Of a stretch of DNA of 64,000 nucleotides, positions 32,147-41,347 are shown in pieces. Under the pieces are notes generated by a model, which saw only the letters and a program-made list of their open reading frames with translations, was not told where the DNA came from and ran no database searches. Source of the stretch: an uncultured Faecalibacterium sp. GTDB lineage: Bacteria > Bacillota > Clostridia > Oscillospirales > Ruminococcaceae. The translations under genes were made by a program, and so were the position numbers. Position 1 is the first letter of the stretch. The number at the start of each line of letters is the position of its first letter. The DNA is taken from contig CAKTEM010000011.1 of assembly GCA_934548045.1 (NCBI GenBank), positions 41,510-105,509 on the forward strand, written 5' to 3'.

Positions 32147-33610
32147 ATGGACAATGAGAACAAATGGGAATACGATTATTCCTCTGAAAATAAGCAGGCC
32201 GGTGACACCGGCTATCCCAATGTCGGCAGCAGCGGCATGAACACAGCAAACACTGCCGCAAGCTACGGCGAACCGGACAACAACTTCTGCCAGCCGGAGC
32301 CGGAAAACGCAGAGCCCACCGGTAACGGCGGCGCAACGCCTCCCCCGGAGCATCCTGTGGAATCGGCAGAGCCTGCTCGGCCGGAAAAGAAGCACCGCAA
32401 GGCAAACAACAGTAAGATCGTCAAGAGTGCCATCGCTCTGGTGCTTGCCGCGGCGATGGGCTTCGCAGGCGGCTTTGTGGGCGCACGGTTCGGCAATGTC
32501 GGCAACAAGGTCGTCATCCAGCAGGTCGAGCGTTCGTCCACCGGTGACAGCACCGGCTCCACCGCAGGCACCAGCCTGTCCAGCGGCATGACGACCGCAC
32601 AGGTCGCTGAGATGGTCAGCCCGAGCGTCGTCGTCATCACCACCGAGCAGGTCGTTTACTCCCAGTGGTCGTGGTACGGCCAGAGTCAGGTCGAGTCAGG
32701 TGCCGGCAGCGGCGTCATCATCAGCTCGGATGGCTACATCCTGACCTGCGACCACGTTGTGACCGGTGCTTCTAACATCACCGTCACCATCGGGGATCAG
32801 GACTACACCGCAACCATCGTCGGCGAGGATTCCACCAGCGATGTCGCAGTCATCAAGATCGATGCGACCGGCCTGACCCCTGCCACCATCGGCGACAGCG
32901 ATTCTCTGGCCGTCGGCGAGAACGTTCTGGCCGTCGGCAATCCGCTGGGTGAGCTGGGCGGCACCGTCACCAGCGGCATCGTCAGCGCACTGAACCGCAG
33001 TGTTACCATTCAGGGTACCAACTCCACCAACACCATGTCGCTGATCCAGATGGATGCTTCCGTCAGCCCCGGCAACTCCGGCGGCGGCCTGTTCGACATG
33101 AACGGTGAGCTGATCGGCATTGTCAACGCAAAGTCCTCGAGTTCGGATGCTGAGGGTCTGGGCTTCGCGATCCCCATCAATGACGCCATCAAGGTGGCAC
33201 AGGATCTGCTGGAGAACGGCTACGTCACCGGTCGTCCGTACATGGGCATTACCTATATCGCAGTTACCGATGCACAGACTGCCGCACAGCTGGGCGTGAA
33301 CGCTTACGGCGTCTACGTTGTGGATGTCGTGCAGGGCGGCCCGGCCGATAAGGCTGGCCTGAAGGCCGGCGATCGCATCGTCAGCGTGGATGGCTCGGAA
33401 GTCGCACAGAAAGACGACCTCGGCACCATCATCCAGAACCACTCCGCAGGCGACACCCTGTCCATCACCGTCGCGCGTGACGGCCAGATGCAGACGGTCA
33501 GCCTGACGCTGGGCGAGAAGACTGCTTCCACCAACAGCTCCACGACCACCCAGCAGGAACAGCAGCAACAGCAGGTTCCTTCTCTGCAGGAGCAGCAGCC
33601 GCAGGGCTAA
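32147..33610 (+). CDS. htrA: HtrA/DegP-family membrane-anchored serine protease
   Basis: A 487-residue envelope quality-control protease. A long hydrophilic, Pro/Glu-rich cytoplasmic region (1-90) precedes one membrane segment (about 91-113). The trypsin-like domain has the triad His203 (TCDHVV), Asp232 (TSDVAVIKI) and Ser311 (SPGNSGGGLF). One PDZ domain follows (about 380-475, with GPADKAGLKAGDRIVSVDG), and the tail is Gln-rich. The ATG at 32147 follows AAAGGA by ten bases. It is a single-gene unit ending in a clear terminator. Confidence 0.95.
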   Translation: MDNENKWEYDYSSENKQAGDTGYPNVGSSGMNTANTAASYGEPDNNFCQPEPENAEPTGNGGATPPPEHPVESAEPARPEKKHRKANNSKIVKSAIALVLAAAMGFAGGFVGARFGNVGNKVVIQQVERSSTGDSTGSTAGTSLSSGMTTAQVAEMVSPSVVVITTEQVVYSQWSWYGQSQVESGAGSGVIISSDGYILTCDHVVTGASNITVTIGDQDYTATIVGEDSTSDVAVIKIDATGLTPATIGDSDSLAVGENVLAVGNPLGELGGTVTSGIVSALNRSVTIQGTNSTNTMSLIQMDASVSPGNSGGGLFDMNGELIGIVNAKSSSSDAEGLGFAIPINDAIKVAQDLLENGYVTGRPYMGITYIAVTDAQTAAQLGVNAYGVYVVDVVQGGPADKAGLKAGDRIVSVDGSEVAQKDDLGTIIQNHSAGDTLSITVARDGQMQTVSLTLGEKTASTNSSTTTQQEQQQQQVPSLQEQQPQG

Positions 33611-33651
33611 TTTGATATCATCACTTGAAGTTCCTTTCTTCTTGTTTGACA

Positions 33652-33692
33652 AAGAGGGCCGGTCACAGTTTCACGCTGTGGCCGACCCTCTT
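33652..33692 (+). terminator. htrA terminator
   Basis: AAGAGGGCCGGTCACAG pairs with CTGTGGCCGACCCTCTT (one mismatch) around TTTCACG. Confidence 0.8.
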
Positions 33693-33768
33693 GTGTATAT
33701 AACTAAAATTCGAGCGCAAGGCCCACCAGCTGCAAATCGAGGCAGGAGTGAACCGACATGCCAATGAC

Positions 33769-33812
33769 TCTCACACTGGGAGAGCTGTCTGCGAAGCAGA
33801 CTGAGAGGACTA
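33769..33812. repeat. Short CCTCTCAGTC-type repeat fragment at the pulA stop
   Basis: On the reverse strand it reads CCTCTCAGTCTGCTTCGCAG then ACAGCTCTCCCA, matching the left half of the element at 42391. It touches the pulA stop codon. Confidence 0.5.
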
Positions 33813-35759
33813 AATCAGTCCAAACACGGTCGCGCTGTACGGCAGAAGATTTGCCTGCCCCTGCAAGATCTGGCTCTTGCCGCGCCAGAGACTCGATGAG
33901 ATGCCGTCGCTGAGCAGTTTCCAGTGTCCGCGCGGCAGGGCGACGGTCTGATTTTTGTCCGTCGGGTTGTAGAAGACGCAGAGTGCGCGCCACCAGCTGC
34001 CGTCACTGGGCGCAGCGGCCAGCGACCAGCCTACCAGCGGCTGTTGCAGGGAGAAGAACTGGATGGCCTCCGGGCTGGCGGAGTCCGATGCGCTCAGCCG
34101 TGGGAAGGTCGTCCGAAGCCCGATGAGGCCGCGGTAATAGTCCACAAGGCTGTGGAACTGCTCGGCGCGCTTCCAGTCCAGCCGGTTGAGGGCAGGAGAA
34201 GAGCGGTAGCTGTTCCCCTGTCCTTTTTTGGTGCGCGCGAATTCCTCGCCGGCCTGCCAGAACGGAAGGCCCATGCTCGTCAGGACGATGCCGGCCGCCA
34301 GCCGGTTCTGTGCTAGTGCGACCGAGTCCACAGCGGCAAACTCCGGTTTCCTGTACCGCACCAGAAGCAGCTTATCCCAGAGGGTGAAGTTGTCGTGTGC
34401 GGAAACGTAGGTCACGATCTGATTGGGCTTGTGGGGCGGCAGGGTACTGCTCCGGCACCATGCGGCCACCGCGCCGCCGATATCCCAGAACGAACCGGGT
34501 TTGCCCTCGACATAGCCCGGCTCCCGGGCGTCGAAACAGCCGCCCTTGATGGCATCACGGGTGTTGTCACAGAAGATGCCGATGCGGTCGTTCAGCATGG
34601 CGAAGTTGTTCTTGTTGGCCTCGTACCGGCGCAGTCCGCTTCCTCCGCCCTGCCACGGCTCGCCGTACATCAGGATGCTCCGACCATTGGGCAGCTTGTC
34701 CAGCTCAGCGCGGAGAAGGTTCATCGTCTCGACATCGTACAGGCCCATCAGATCGAACCGGAAGCCGTCGATGTGGTATTCCTTCGCCCAGTAAAGCACC
34801 GAGTCGATGAGATACCGCCGGGCCATCGGCCGCTCGCTGGCGAACTCGTTGCCGCAGCCGCTGCCGTTGGAGAAGGTGCCGTCGTCGTTCTGGCGGAAAA
34901 AGTAGTAGGGAACCGTGTGATTCAGGACGTTTTCAGAGCGGTACATGTGGTTGTACACGACGTCCATCACGACGCCGAACCCGGCGGCATGGAGAGCGGC
35001 GATCATCTGCTTGCACTCCCGGAGCCGGACTTCGCCGCGCGTCGGGTCGGTGGAATAGCTGCCCTCCGGAACGTTGTAGTTGGTCGGGTCATAGCCCCAG
35101 TTGTACTGCCGGGTCAGAGGTTTGCTCTCGTCCACGCTGCCGAAATCAAAAATCGGCATCAGCTGGACGTATCCGACGCCCAGCCGCCGCAGATAGTTCA
35201 TGCAGGTGGGATGGATGCCGTCCGAGTTCAGGGTCGTGCCTTTCTGAGTGAAAGCGAGATATTTTCCGCGCCACGCCGGATGAACGCCGCTGGCCGGGTC
35301 CTGCGAGAAATCCCGGACGGAAATCTCCCAGATGGAACGCCGGGCAGGGGCAATGTCTGGCCGGGCATCCTGCGCCCAGCCCTGTGGGTCGACCCGGGCA
35401 AAATCGACGATCATGCTCCGGGTGCCGTTGACACCGGCCGCCTTTGCGTAGGGGTCGCCCGTCTCGAACACCTTGCCGTCTGCATGGACGGTGAACGTGT
35501 AGTAATGACAATGCTGGTCGCCGGGCAGATAGACCGACCACACGCCCTGCCCCTGCTTTTCGAGCGGAAGCGAGCCGATGCAGACGCCGCCATCGCCCCG
35601 GCGGTAGAGAGCGACCGTGACCTGCTGTGCCGTCGGAGCCCAGAGCCGGAGATGGGTCCCGGCCGGGGTGTATTCCGGGCCAAGTGGGCCGTTATAGGTG
35701 GTTTGCTGCGCGAAGGCTTCACTCTCAAAATAAGCCTTCCACTCCGCAGGAGTTTTCAT
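33810..35759 (-). CDS. pulA: Type I pullulanase
   Basis: A 649-residue GH13 debranching enzyme that cleaves alpha-1,6 bonds in pullulan, glycogen or starch fragments. An N-terminal CBM48-like domain (GTHLRLWAPTAQQVTVALY) is followed by the barrel with the type I signature YNWGYDPTNYNVPEGSY, VVYNHMY, the nucleophile in GFRFDLMGLYD, the acid/base in LMYGEPWQGGG and VSAHDNFTLWDKL. There is no signal peptide, so it acts inside the cell, likely on imported oligosaccharides or glycogen. The ATG at 35759 is nine bases from AAGGAT. Confidence 0.95.
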   Translation of the reverse strand: MKTPAEWKAYFESEAFAQQTTYNGPLGPEYTPAGTHLRLWAPTAQQVTVALYRRGDGGVCIGSLPLEKQGQGVWSVYLPGDQHCHYYTFTVHADGKVFETGDPYAKAAGVNGTRSMIVDFARVDPQGWAQDARPDIAPARRSIWEISVRDFSQDPASGVHPAWRGKYLAFTQKGTTLNSDGIHPTCMNYLRRLGVGYVQLMPIFDFGSVDESKPLTRQYNWGYDPTNYNVPEGSYSTDPTRGEVRLRECKQMIAALHAAGFGVVMDVVYNHMYRSENVLNHTVPYYFFRQNDDGTFSNGSGCGNEFASERPMARRYLIDSVLYWAKEYHIDGFRFDLMGLYDVETMNLLRAELDKLPNGRSILMYGEPWQGGGSGLRRYEANKNNFAMLNDRIGIFCDNTRDAIKGGCFDAREPGYVEGKPGSFWDIGGAVAAWCRSSTLPPHKPNQIVTYVSAHDNFTLWDKLLLVRYRKPEFAAVDSVALAQNRLAAGIVLTSMGLPFWQAGEEFARTKKGQGNSYRSSPALNRLDWKRAEQFHSLVDYYRGLIGLRTTFPRLSASDSASPEAIQFFSLQQPLVGWSLAAAPSDGSWWRALCVFYNPTDKNQTVALPRGHWKLLSDGISSSLWRGKSQILQGQANLLPYSATVFGLI

Positions 35760-35851
35760 TCTGACTTCATCCTTCTTATCAAAAACCAATACTTGTATAG
35801 TTCATTCTGTGAATAGTGTACATGCCATACGGGATATTTTCAAGGCTTTTC

Positions 35852-35880
35852 TTGCAAATTTTCTCTAAGTACACTATACT
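35852..35880 (+). promoter_or_regulatory. Promoter of the double AAA protein gene
   Basis: TTGCAA (35852-35857), 17-base spacer, TATACT (35875-35880). Confidence 0.65.
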
Positions 35881-35908
35881 GAGAAAAAACGCAGTTACGG
35901 AGGCGGCT

Positions 35909-37960
35909 ATGGGATACACGAACGACTGGGAAAATCTGATGAACGGCGTGTTCGGCGCAGGCGGAAAGCTCAAATTCACGCCTGGCACCCCGAAGGCGGA
36001 CGAGGAAGCATCCAGAACGGCACCGTCTGGCGGTCTGCCCGACCTGAACGCGGCCCTGCTGGAACAGCAGAAGCGGCTGGATGAGATGCTCAAACAGCAG
36101 AACGCCGCCCTGAAAAAGCAGGATACGGTGGCGCAGTCTGCCCTCGAGGACAGCCGCCAACTCCTCCGGGATATGGAGGACGACGGCCTGCTGGCACGGG
36201 GAACCACCGAGGTCAAAACGGAACACCTCGGCAGTTTTGAGGGTCTGGCCGATGAGGTCAAAAAGTCGGTTCTGGGGCAGGATGCCTTTGTGGACAGCGT
36301 GGTGCGTGCCATGCGCCGCCCCTTTGTGCTGGGAACCGAACGCCCGGCGGCACGGAATGTGATTCTCGTCACCGGCGGCAGCGGCACCGGACGACATTTC
36401 ACGCTGGAAGAGACAGCGCGCTGCATGGCGGTACGCGGCCTGCTCCAGAACGATAAGATTGCTGTCCTCGATTTGGCATTATACCCCAATTCCAGCGCGG
36501 AAAAGCTCTTTTTACAGGACCTTTACGCGGCTCTCCACGCACCCGGCGAAATCATCGTCTTCGAGCATTATGAGAGCTGCTATCCGGCCTTCCTGAAAAC
36601 GCTGTCCGATCTGGCGGTCAAGGGAAGTGCGCCCCTGTCCAGCCGGTATCTCGTCAACAAAGAGGGAATCCTTGTCGATGCAGGAACCGCCCTTGCGCCC
36701 GGCGCAGTCAGCCGCATCGACCCACAGGGCAAATACCTGATCTTCTTCTCGAACAAGGGCCGGGATGCACTGGCGGATAAGTTCGGTGCGCCCTTCGTCT
36801 CGGCACTGGGCGATGTCTGCGAGACAAAAGCCTTCGCCCGGGAGGATCTGGCGGCATTGGCGGCGCAGCAGCTCAATGCGCTGGCGCAGAAGGTCAGCAC
36901 CCGTCTCGGCCTGACCCTTTCGGCAGGTGCGGATGTCCGGGATTACGTCGCCGCGCAATGCACCCCGAAAAAGGGCGCGGCCGGGCTTGCGGCCTGCTGT
37001 GACAGGATTTTCCGTGCACTAAGCGAATACTGCCTGCAGACCGACAAAAAGTTGTCCGGCACCGTCAAGCTGACCGCCCGGACGGACGGCATTGACTTCC
37101 AGCTCAACGACGGCGAACCGCAGAAGCTCTTTGACCTGCTCCCGGCGGAATATACCGGTGCGGTCGAGGAAATCAAGGCGGAATTGAACGACCTCGTCGG
37201 CCTTGCGCCGGTCAAGGAGTATGTGTTCGGTCTGGCCGATAACATTCAGGTGCAGCAGCGGCGTGCGGCGGCAGGTTTCAAGACCGCCAGCCTGTCCATG
37301 CACATGATCTTCACTGGCAACCCCGGCACCGGCAAGACGACCATCGCTCGTTTGGTGGCAAAGTACCTGAAAGCCATCGGCGCGCTCAAGGGCGGCCAGC
37401 TCATCGAGGTCAGCCGCGGCGACCTTGTGGGCCGTTACACCGGCCATACGGCTCCGTTGACGAACAGCGTCATCGAGAGCGCACTGGGCGGCGTCCTCTT
37501 CATCGACGAGGCGTACAGCCTGTATCGTGGAGAGCAGGACAGCTTCGGGCTGGAAGCCATCGACACCCTTGTGAAGGGGATGGAAGACCACCGGGATGAG
37601 CTGGTCGTCATCCTTGCAGGCTACACCAAGGAGATGGAGGCTTTCCTGACCGCCAACAGCGGCCTTGCGAGCCGGTTCCCGAATAAGATCGAGTTCCCGG
37701 ATTACACCGCCGACGAGCTGCTGGATATCACGGCCGTCCTCGCCAAAAGCAAGGGCTACCGCCTTGCCGAGAACTGCACCTTCCCGTTGCTGGGCTACTA
37801 TAAACGCCGTCAGGCCCTCGACAGCCGCACCGCCGGAAATGGCCGCCTGGCCCGGAATACCCTCGAAAAGGCCATCTTCAACCAAAGCCGCCGCCTTATC
37901 GCCGAACCAGCCGCGGAGCTGGATCTCATTCTGGCGAGTGATCTGGAGTTTGAGGAGTAA
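35909..37960 (+). CDS. Double AAA-domain ATPase, CbxX/SpoVK-like second domain
   Basis: A 683-residue cytoplasmic ATPase. Residues about 42-90 are a Gln/Lys-rich predicted coiled coil (LLEQQKRLDEMLKQQNAALK). A ClpB-like first AAA module follows, but its P-loop reads TGGSGTGRH (about 155-163), with Arg where the catalytic Lys should be. The second module, of the CbxX/CfqX/SpoVK group, is intact: FTGNPGTGKTTIARL (about 470), GVLFIDEAYSLYRG (Walker B) and LASRFPNKIEF with the arginine finger. The ATG follows GGAGG by five bases. Substrate is unknown; it may remodel protein complexes, with the first domain structural. Confidence 0.85.
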   Translation: MGYTNDWENLMNGVFGAGGKLKFTPGTPKADEEASRTAPSGGLPDLNAALLEQQKRLDEMLKQQNAALKKQDTVAQSALEDSRQLLRDMEDDGLLARGTTEVKTEHLGSFEGLADEVKKSVLGQDAFVDSVVRAMRRPFVLGTERPAARNVILVTGGSGTGRHFTLEETARCMAVRGLLQNDKIAVLDLALYPNSSAEKLFLQDLYAALHAPGEIIVFEHYESCYPAFLKTLSDLAVKGSAPLSSRYLVNKEGILVDAGTALAPGAVSRIDPQGKYLIFFSNKGRDALADKFGAPFVSALGDVCETKAFAREDLAALAAQQLNALAQKVSTRLGLTLSAGADVRDYVAAQCTPKKGAAGLAACCDRIFRALSEYCLQTDKKLSGTVKLTARTDGIDFQLNDGEPQKLFDLLPAEYTGAVEEIKAELNDLVGLAPVKEYVFGLADNIQVQQRRAAAGFKTASLSMHMIFTGNPGTGKTTIARLVAKYLKAIGALKGGQLIEVSRGDLVGRYTGHTAPLTNSVIESALGGVLFIDEAYSLYRGEQDSFGLEAIDTLVKGMEDHRDELVVILAGYTKEMEAFLTANSGLASRFPNKIEFPDYTADELLDITAVLAKSKGYRLAENCTFPLLGYYKRRQALDSRTAGNGRLARNTLEKAIFNQSRRLIAEPAAELDLILASDLEFEE

Positions 37961-37971
37961 ATAAACGGAAT

Positions 37972-38009
37972 AACAAAAAATGGACAGCAGTTGCTGTCCA
38001 TTTTTTGTT
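37972..38009. terminator. Bidirectional terminator
   Basis: AACAAAAAATGGACAGCA pairs perfectly with its inverted copy around GT, giving a T-run on either strand. It serves the AAA gene and the convergent WYL gene. Confidence 0.9.
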
Positions 38010-38011
38010 GG

Positions 38012-38980
38012 TTACTGATGTGCCTCGCTGATCCTTTGGGTCATTTCACGGAGGTCATTCCGAACATCGGCAGGAGCGGTGACTTCGACCTTGCCGCCAA
38101 AGCCGCAGACCCAGCCATAGAACTGATCGCTGACGCAGATAGGAACATCAAAATGGAAATGTTCACCGCTCTCCTCGGTCAGGAAGATGGGCGTGGAGCC
38201 GAACCGCTCGCGCATGGCCTGTTCGAGGTCGGCGGTGCAGCGTAGGGTCACTTGGTGTTCCGGGCCGCCGTACATGTTGAAATGCTTTTTTAAGTAAGTC
38301 GGCAGGTCAAGGTCGGCGAACTGCTCTTTGCCGCGGCGCGGCTCGTCGAGGACTTTCACGCCGGCCATCCGGTCGACCCGGTAATGCCGGATGCCGAAGG
38401 GCTGCTTTTCGTCCTGATAGGCGATGAGGTAATAACAGCCGTTCTCCCATGCCATCTGCCACGGGCTGATGGTGCGCAGGTCGGGATGGCCCTTCTTTTT
38501 GTAGCGAAACTGCACCATCCGGCCCGAGTTGATGGCCGAAAACAGCGCGTCGACGGTGTAGGGCAGGGTGCGGACGGTACTTTTGGGGCGTCCGTCAACG
38601 TAGACCTGACGCTGAAGCTGGCCGCCCTCGTAACGGGAGGTCAGCCCTTCCAGCTTGGAGATGAGTTTGTCGCTGGTCGATTTCGAGATGACCCGGCTGG
38701 ACTGGACGGCGTCGACCAGAAGCTTCAGTTCCGCGAGGTCAAAGGTGCGGCTTGCCATCCAGTAGCCGCCGTTTCGTCCGCGCCGCAGCTGGATGTCATA
38801 GCCCAGATTGTTCAGGGCTTCGATGTCGCTGTACACGCTTTTGCGCTCGCACAGGATGCCCTGCTGTTCCAACAGCTGCACCAGCTGTGGAACATTCAGC
38901 AAGTGGTTTTCATCGGTCTGCTGCTCGAAAATATGCAGCAGAGCTAAAAGCTTGGACTTCTGTCCTTCCTGTTTCGGCAT
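38012..38980 (-). CDS. WYL-domain transcriptional regulator
   Basis: A 322-residue DNA-binding regulator of the YafY type. An N-terminal winged helix (about 8-65, with SVYSDIEALNNLGYDIQ) is followed by a WYL ligand-sensing domain (ISPWQMAWENGCYYLIAYQ, then IRHYRVDRM) and a C-terminal WCX extension. The ATG at 38980 follows GAGG by six bases. It lies alone, convergent with the AAA gene and upstream of tyrA on the same strand. Its targets are not visible. Confidence 0.92.
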   Translation of the reverse strand: MPKQEGQKSKLLALLHIFEQQTDENHLLNVPQLVQLLEQQGILCERKSVYSDIEALNNLGYDIQLRRGRNGGYWMASRTFDLAELKLLVDAVQSSRVISKSTSDKLISKLEGLTSRYEGGQLQRQVYVDGRPKSTVRTLPYTVDALFSAINSGRMVQFRYKKKGHPDLRTISPWQMAWENGCYYLIAYQDEKQPFGIRHYRVDRMAGVKVLDEPRRGKEQFADLDLPTYLKKHFNMYGGPEHQVTLRCTADLEQAMRERFGSTPIFLTEESGEHFHFDVPICVSDQFYGWVCGFGGKVEVTAPADVRNDLREMTQRISEAHQ

Positions 38981-39041
38981 AAGGCACCTCGTCATACATC
39001 AAAACTTGCCCTCGATCACAGGGCGCGGCAGAGTGAGAGGG

Positions 39042-39902
39042 TCAGGGCAGCTTTTTATCGAACGCGGCGCGCCGCTGGGTCGAAAGGCGGAACATCTCTT
39101 CCAGCTTGTCGCGGTCGTCGGCGACGAGCGCGTTCCGCAGAGCGTCAAGGGCTGCGTCAAACTGGTCGATCTCGGAGATCAGGTTCTCCTTGTTCCAGAG
39201 GAACAGCTCGGCCCACATCTTATCGTTGATGCGCGCGATACGGGTCAGGTCACGGAAAGAGTCGCCGGTATACTCGCAGAGCGAAGTGTTGTCGTTGGCA
39301 CACATCAGGCTGACGGCGATGGCATGGCAGAGCTGGCTGACATAGCCGATCATCTTGTCATGCTCCTGCACGGTCAGGGTGCAGATGTGCTTGAAGCCCA
39401 GCACCTCGGCCAGCTCTTTTGCCCACTCGATGGCTTCCGGAGTGTTCTTCTCGGTCGGGGTGATGATGAAGTTCGCCGGTGCGAAGTTCACCTCAGCGGC
39501 GTGTTCGACACTGGAAGTCTCACGGCCGGCCATCGGGTGGCTGGCGATGAACTCGACCCCTTCCGGACACATGTTCTGCACCGGCTCCACAAGGCCGGTC
39601 TTGACGCCCGAGACATCGGTAAAGACGCAGCCGGGTTTGATGAGGTGGCCGTAAGTCTTGAACCACTCGATGAGGGCGGTGGGGTACAGGCCAAAGATGA
39701 TGTGGTCGGCCTGACTCACCAAGTCCTCAAAATCGTGGGTCTTGCCGCTGCGGATGTAGCCGTGGTCGAGGGCGTATTGCAGGTGACCTTCGCTGCGGTT
39801 GATGCCGTCCACAAGAAAACCGGCTTTCGTCAGCTCCAGCGCGTATTTGCCACCCAGCAGACCCAGACCGACAATGAGATAGCGTTTGGATTTATCCAGC
39901 AT
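39042..39902 (-). CDS. tyrA: Prephenate dehydrogenase
   Basis: A 286-residue NAD-dependent enzyme that turns prephenate into 4-hydroxyphenylpyruvate, the tyrosine precursor. The Rossmann motif is VGLGLLGGKYALEL; SHPMAGRETS is the family signature with the active-site His. It is a monofunctional TyrA: no chorismate mutase or ACT domain is present. It is the last gene of the aromatic operon and overlaps the aroA stop by 11 bases, so translation is coupled. Confidence 0.94.
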   Translation of the reverse strand: MLDKSKRYLIVGLGLLGGKYALELTKAGFLVDGINRSEGHLQYALDHGYIRSGKTHDFEDLVSQADHIIFGLYPTALIEWFKTYGHLIKPGCVFTDVSGVKTGLVEPVQNMCPEGVEFIASHPMAGRETSSVEHAAEVNFAPANFIITPTEKNTPEAIEWAKELAEVLGFKHICTLTVQEHDKMIGYVSQLCHAIAVSLMCANDNTSLCEYTGDSFRDLTRIARINDKMWAELFLWNKENLISEIDQFDAALDALRNALVADDRDKLEEMFRLSTQRRAAFDKKLP

Positions 39903-41166
39903 AGTTTACCTCCACGCCCAAAGGCTTGATGGCTTCAAAGAAATGGGGCCAGCTCTTTTCGATGGCCTCGGCACCGTCGATGCTCAGCCGCAGCCCGGCG
40001 GACAGGGCAAGCACAGTCAGGCTCATGACAACACGGTGGTCGTTGTGGCCGGACAGCGGCGCGGCAGGCTCGTGCAGCTTGTCTGCACAGCCCTCGATGG
40101 TGATGGTGCCGCCCTCGCTCGAGAGGACGCCGCCGCAGGCACGCAGTTCAGTTTCCATCGCGGCGATGCGGTCACTCTCCTTGATGCGGAGACGCTCGGC
40201 GTTCCGGATGACGGTCTGCCCTTCGCAGAGCAGGCCGAGGATCATCAGGACAGGGCCGAGGTCCGGGCAGTCGGCAAGGTCGATGTCGACCCCGTGAAGC
40301 GGTGCCTTTTCAAATACGATGCCCTTTTCGGTATTGCGGAACTTTGCGCCGCACCGGCGGAGGATATCGAGGATGACGGCATCGCCCTGCAACGTCTCAG
40401 CGGCGAGACCGGAGATGGTCACACCGCCGCAGACAGCTCCCAGAACGGCCAGAAATGCCGCCTGACTGTAATCGCCCTCGACGGTGTAATCACAGGCGGA
40501 ATAGCTCTGATTGCCGGGAATGAAGAGAGTGACGTCGTCTGACCAGCGGCTCTCGACGCCGAAGGTCTTCTGGACGCTCCGGGTCATCTCAATGTAGCTC
40601 CGGCTCTCGACGGGCGGAAGCAGATGCAGGGTGCTGTCGCCGGGCAAAAGCGGCAGAGCGAACAGCAGGCCGCTGATGAACTGGCTGGAAACGTTGCCTG
40701 CCAGCGTGAAATCGCCGGGCTTGAGCGCGCCCTCAACAGTCAGGTTGGAGGTCGTCTGCTCGAACCGGAGATTCTGTTCTCGGTAGAGGGTCTTGTAGAC
40801 CGACTGCGGACGCTCCATCAACCGGCCATGGCCGACAAAAGTGACGGCCTGTCCGGTGATACTTGCCAGCGGAATGAGGAACCGCAGGGTGCTGCCGCTT
40901 TCGCAGCAGTCGACCGGTTCCGTAACGGGCCGGAACGAACCCAGACCCTCGATGGTAGCATTATCGGCACCGGTCTCGACGTCGGCGCAAAGCTGCCCGG
41001 CGGCGGAAAGGGTCGCCGAGATGTCTTTGCTGAACTCGAGATTTTCGATGTGGGAAATGCCCTTCGCGAGGGCCGCACAGAGGACAGCCCGGTGGGCCAT
41101 GCTCTTGCTCGGCGGCGCAGTGACGGTGCCGTTCAGGCCGGCTTTAGAAGAAATTGTTACTTGCAT
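39892..41166 (-). CDS. aroA: 3-phosphoshikimate 1-carboxyvinyltransferase (EPSP synthase)
   Basis: A 424-residue enzyme joining PEP to shikimate 3-phosphate, step six of the shikimate pathway. PPSKSMAHRAVLCAALA, GSTLRFLIPLA, the GNVSSQFISGLLFALPLL block and RLRIKESDRIAAMETEL are all present. The ATG at 41166 gives MQVTISSKAGLNG; the ribosome site is weak (GAGGG is 14 bases away). The open frame extends upstream through a repeat, which I exclude. A repeat fragment lies in the gap before it, after aroF. Confidence 0.95.
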   Translation of the reverse strand: MQVTISSKAGLNGTVTAPPSKSMAHRAVLCAALAKGISHIENLEFSKDISATLSAAGQLCADVETGADNATIEGLGSFRPVTEPVDCCESGSTLRFLIPLASITGQAVTFVGHGRLMERPQSVYKTLYREQNLRFEQTTSNLTVEGALKPGDFTLAGNVSSQFISGLLFALPLLPGDSTLHLLPPVESRSYIEMTRSVQKTFGVESRWSDDVTLFIPGNQSYSACDYTVEGDYSQAAFLAVLGAVCGGVTISGLAAETLQGDAVILDILRRCGAKFRNTEKGIVFEKAPLHGVDIDLADCPDLGPVLMILGLLCEGQTVIRNAERLRIKESDRIAAMETELRACGGVLSSEGGTITIEGCADKLHEPAAPLSGHNDHRVVMSLTVLALSAGLRLSIDGAEAIEKSWPHFFEAIKPLGVEVNYAG

Positions 41167-41261
41167 AATAGAACTTTCTGCCCTCGGACACAAGGCGCAG
41201 TGCATATAGGAGCCGAAGGCGATATTATCAAAATTGTCCGGCTTGCCAAAGGCTCTCCCTT

Positions 41262-41345
41262 TGATAGACTCCCTCCGGTCGGAGGGAGATGTCGCAAAGC
41301 GACAGAGGGAGGACGAGCTGGCGAGCAAAGCGAGACTGAGAGGGC
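41262..41345. repeat. Palindromic repeat inside the aromatic operon (aroF-aroA gap)
   Basis: Contains GACTCCCTCCGGTCGGAGGGAG, TGTCGCAAAGCGACA and ends GACTGAGAGGG, which is the inverted end CCCTCTCAGTC. It combines blocks of both repeat families in the window and would be transcribed with the operon. Confidence 0.65.
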
Positions 41346-41347
41346 TA

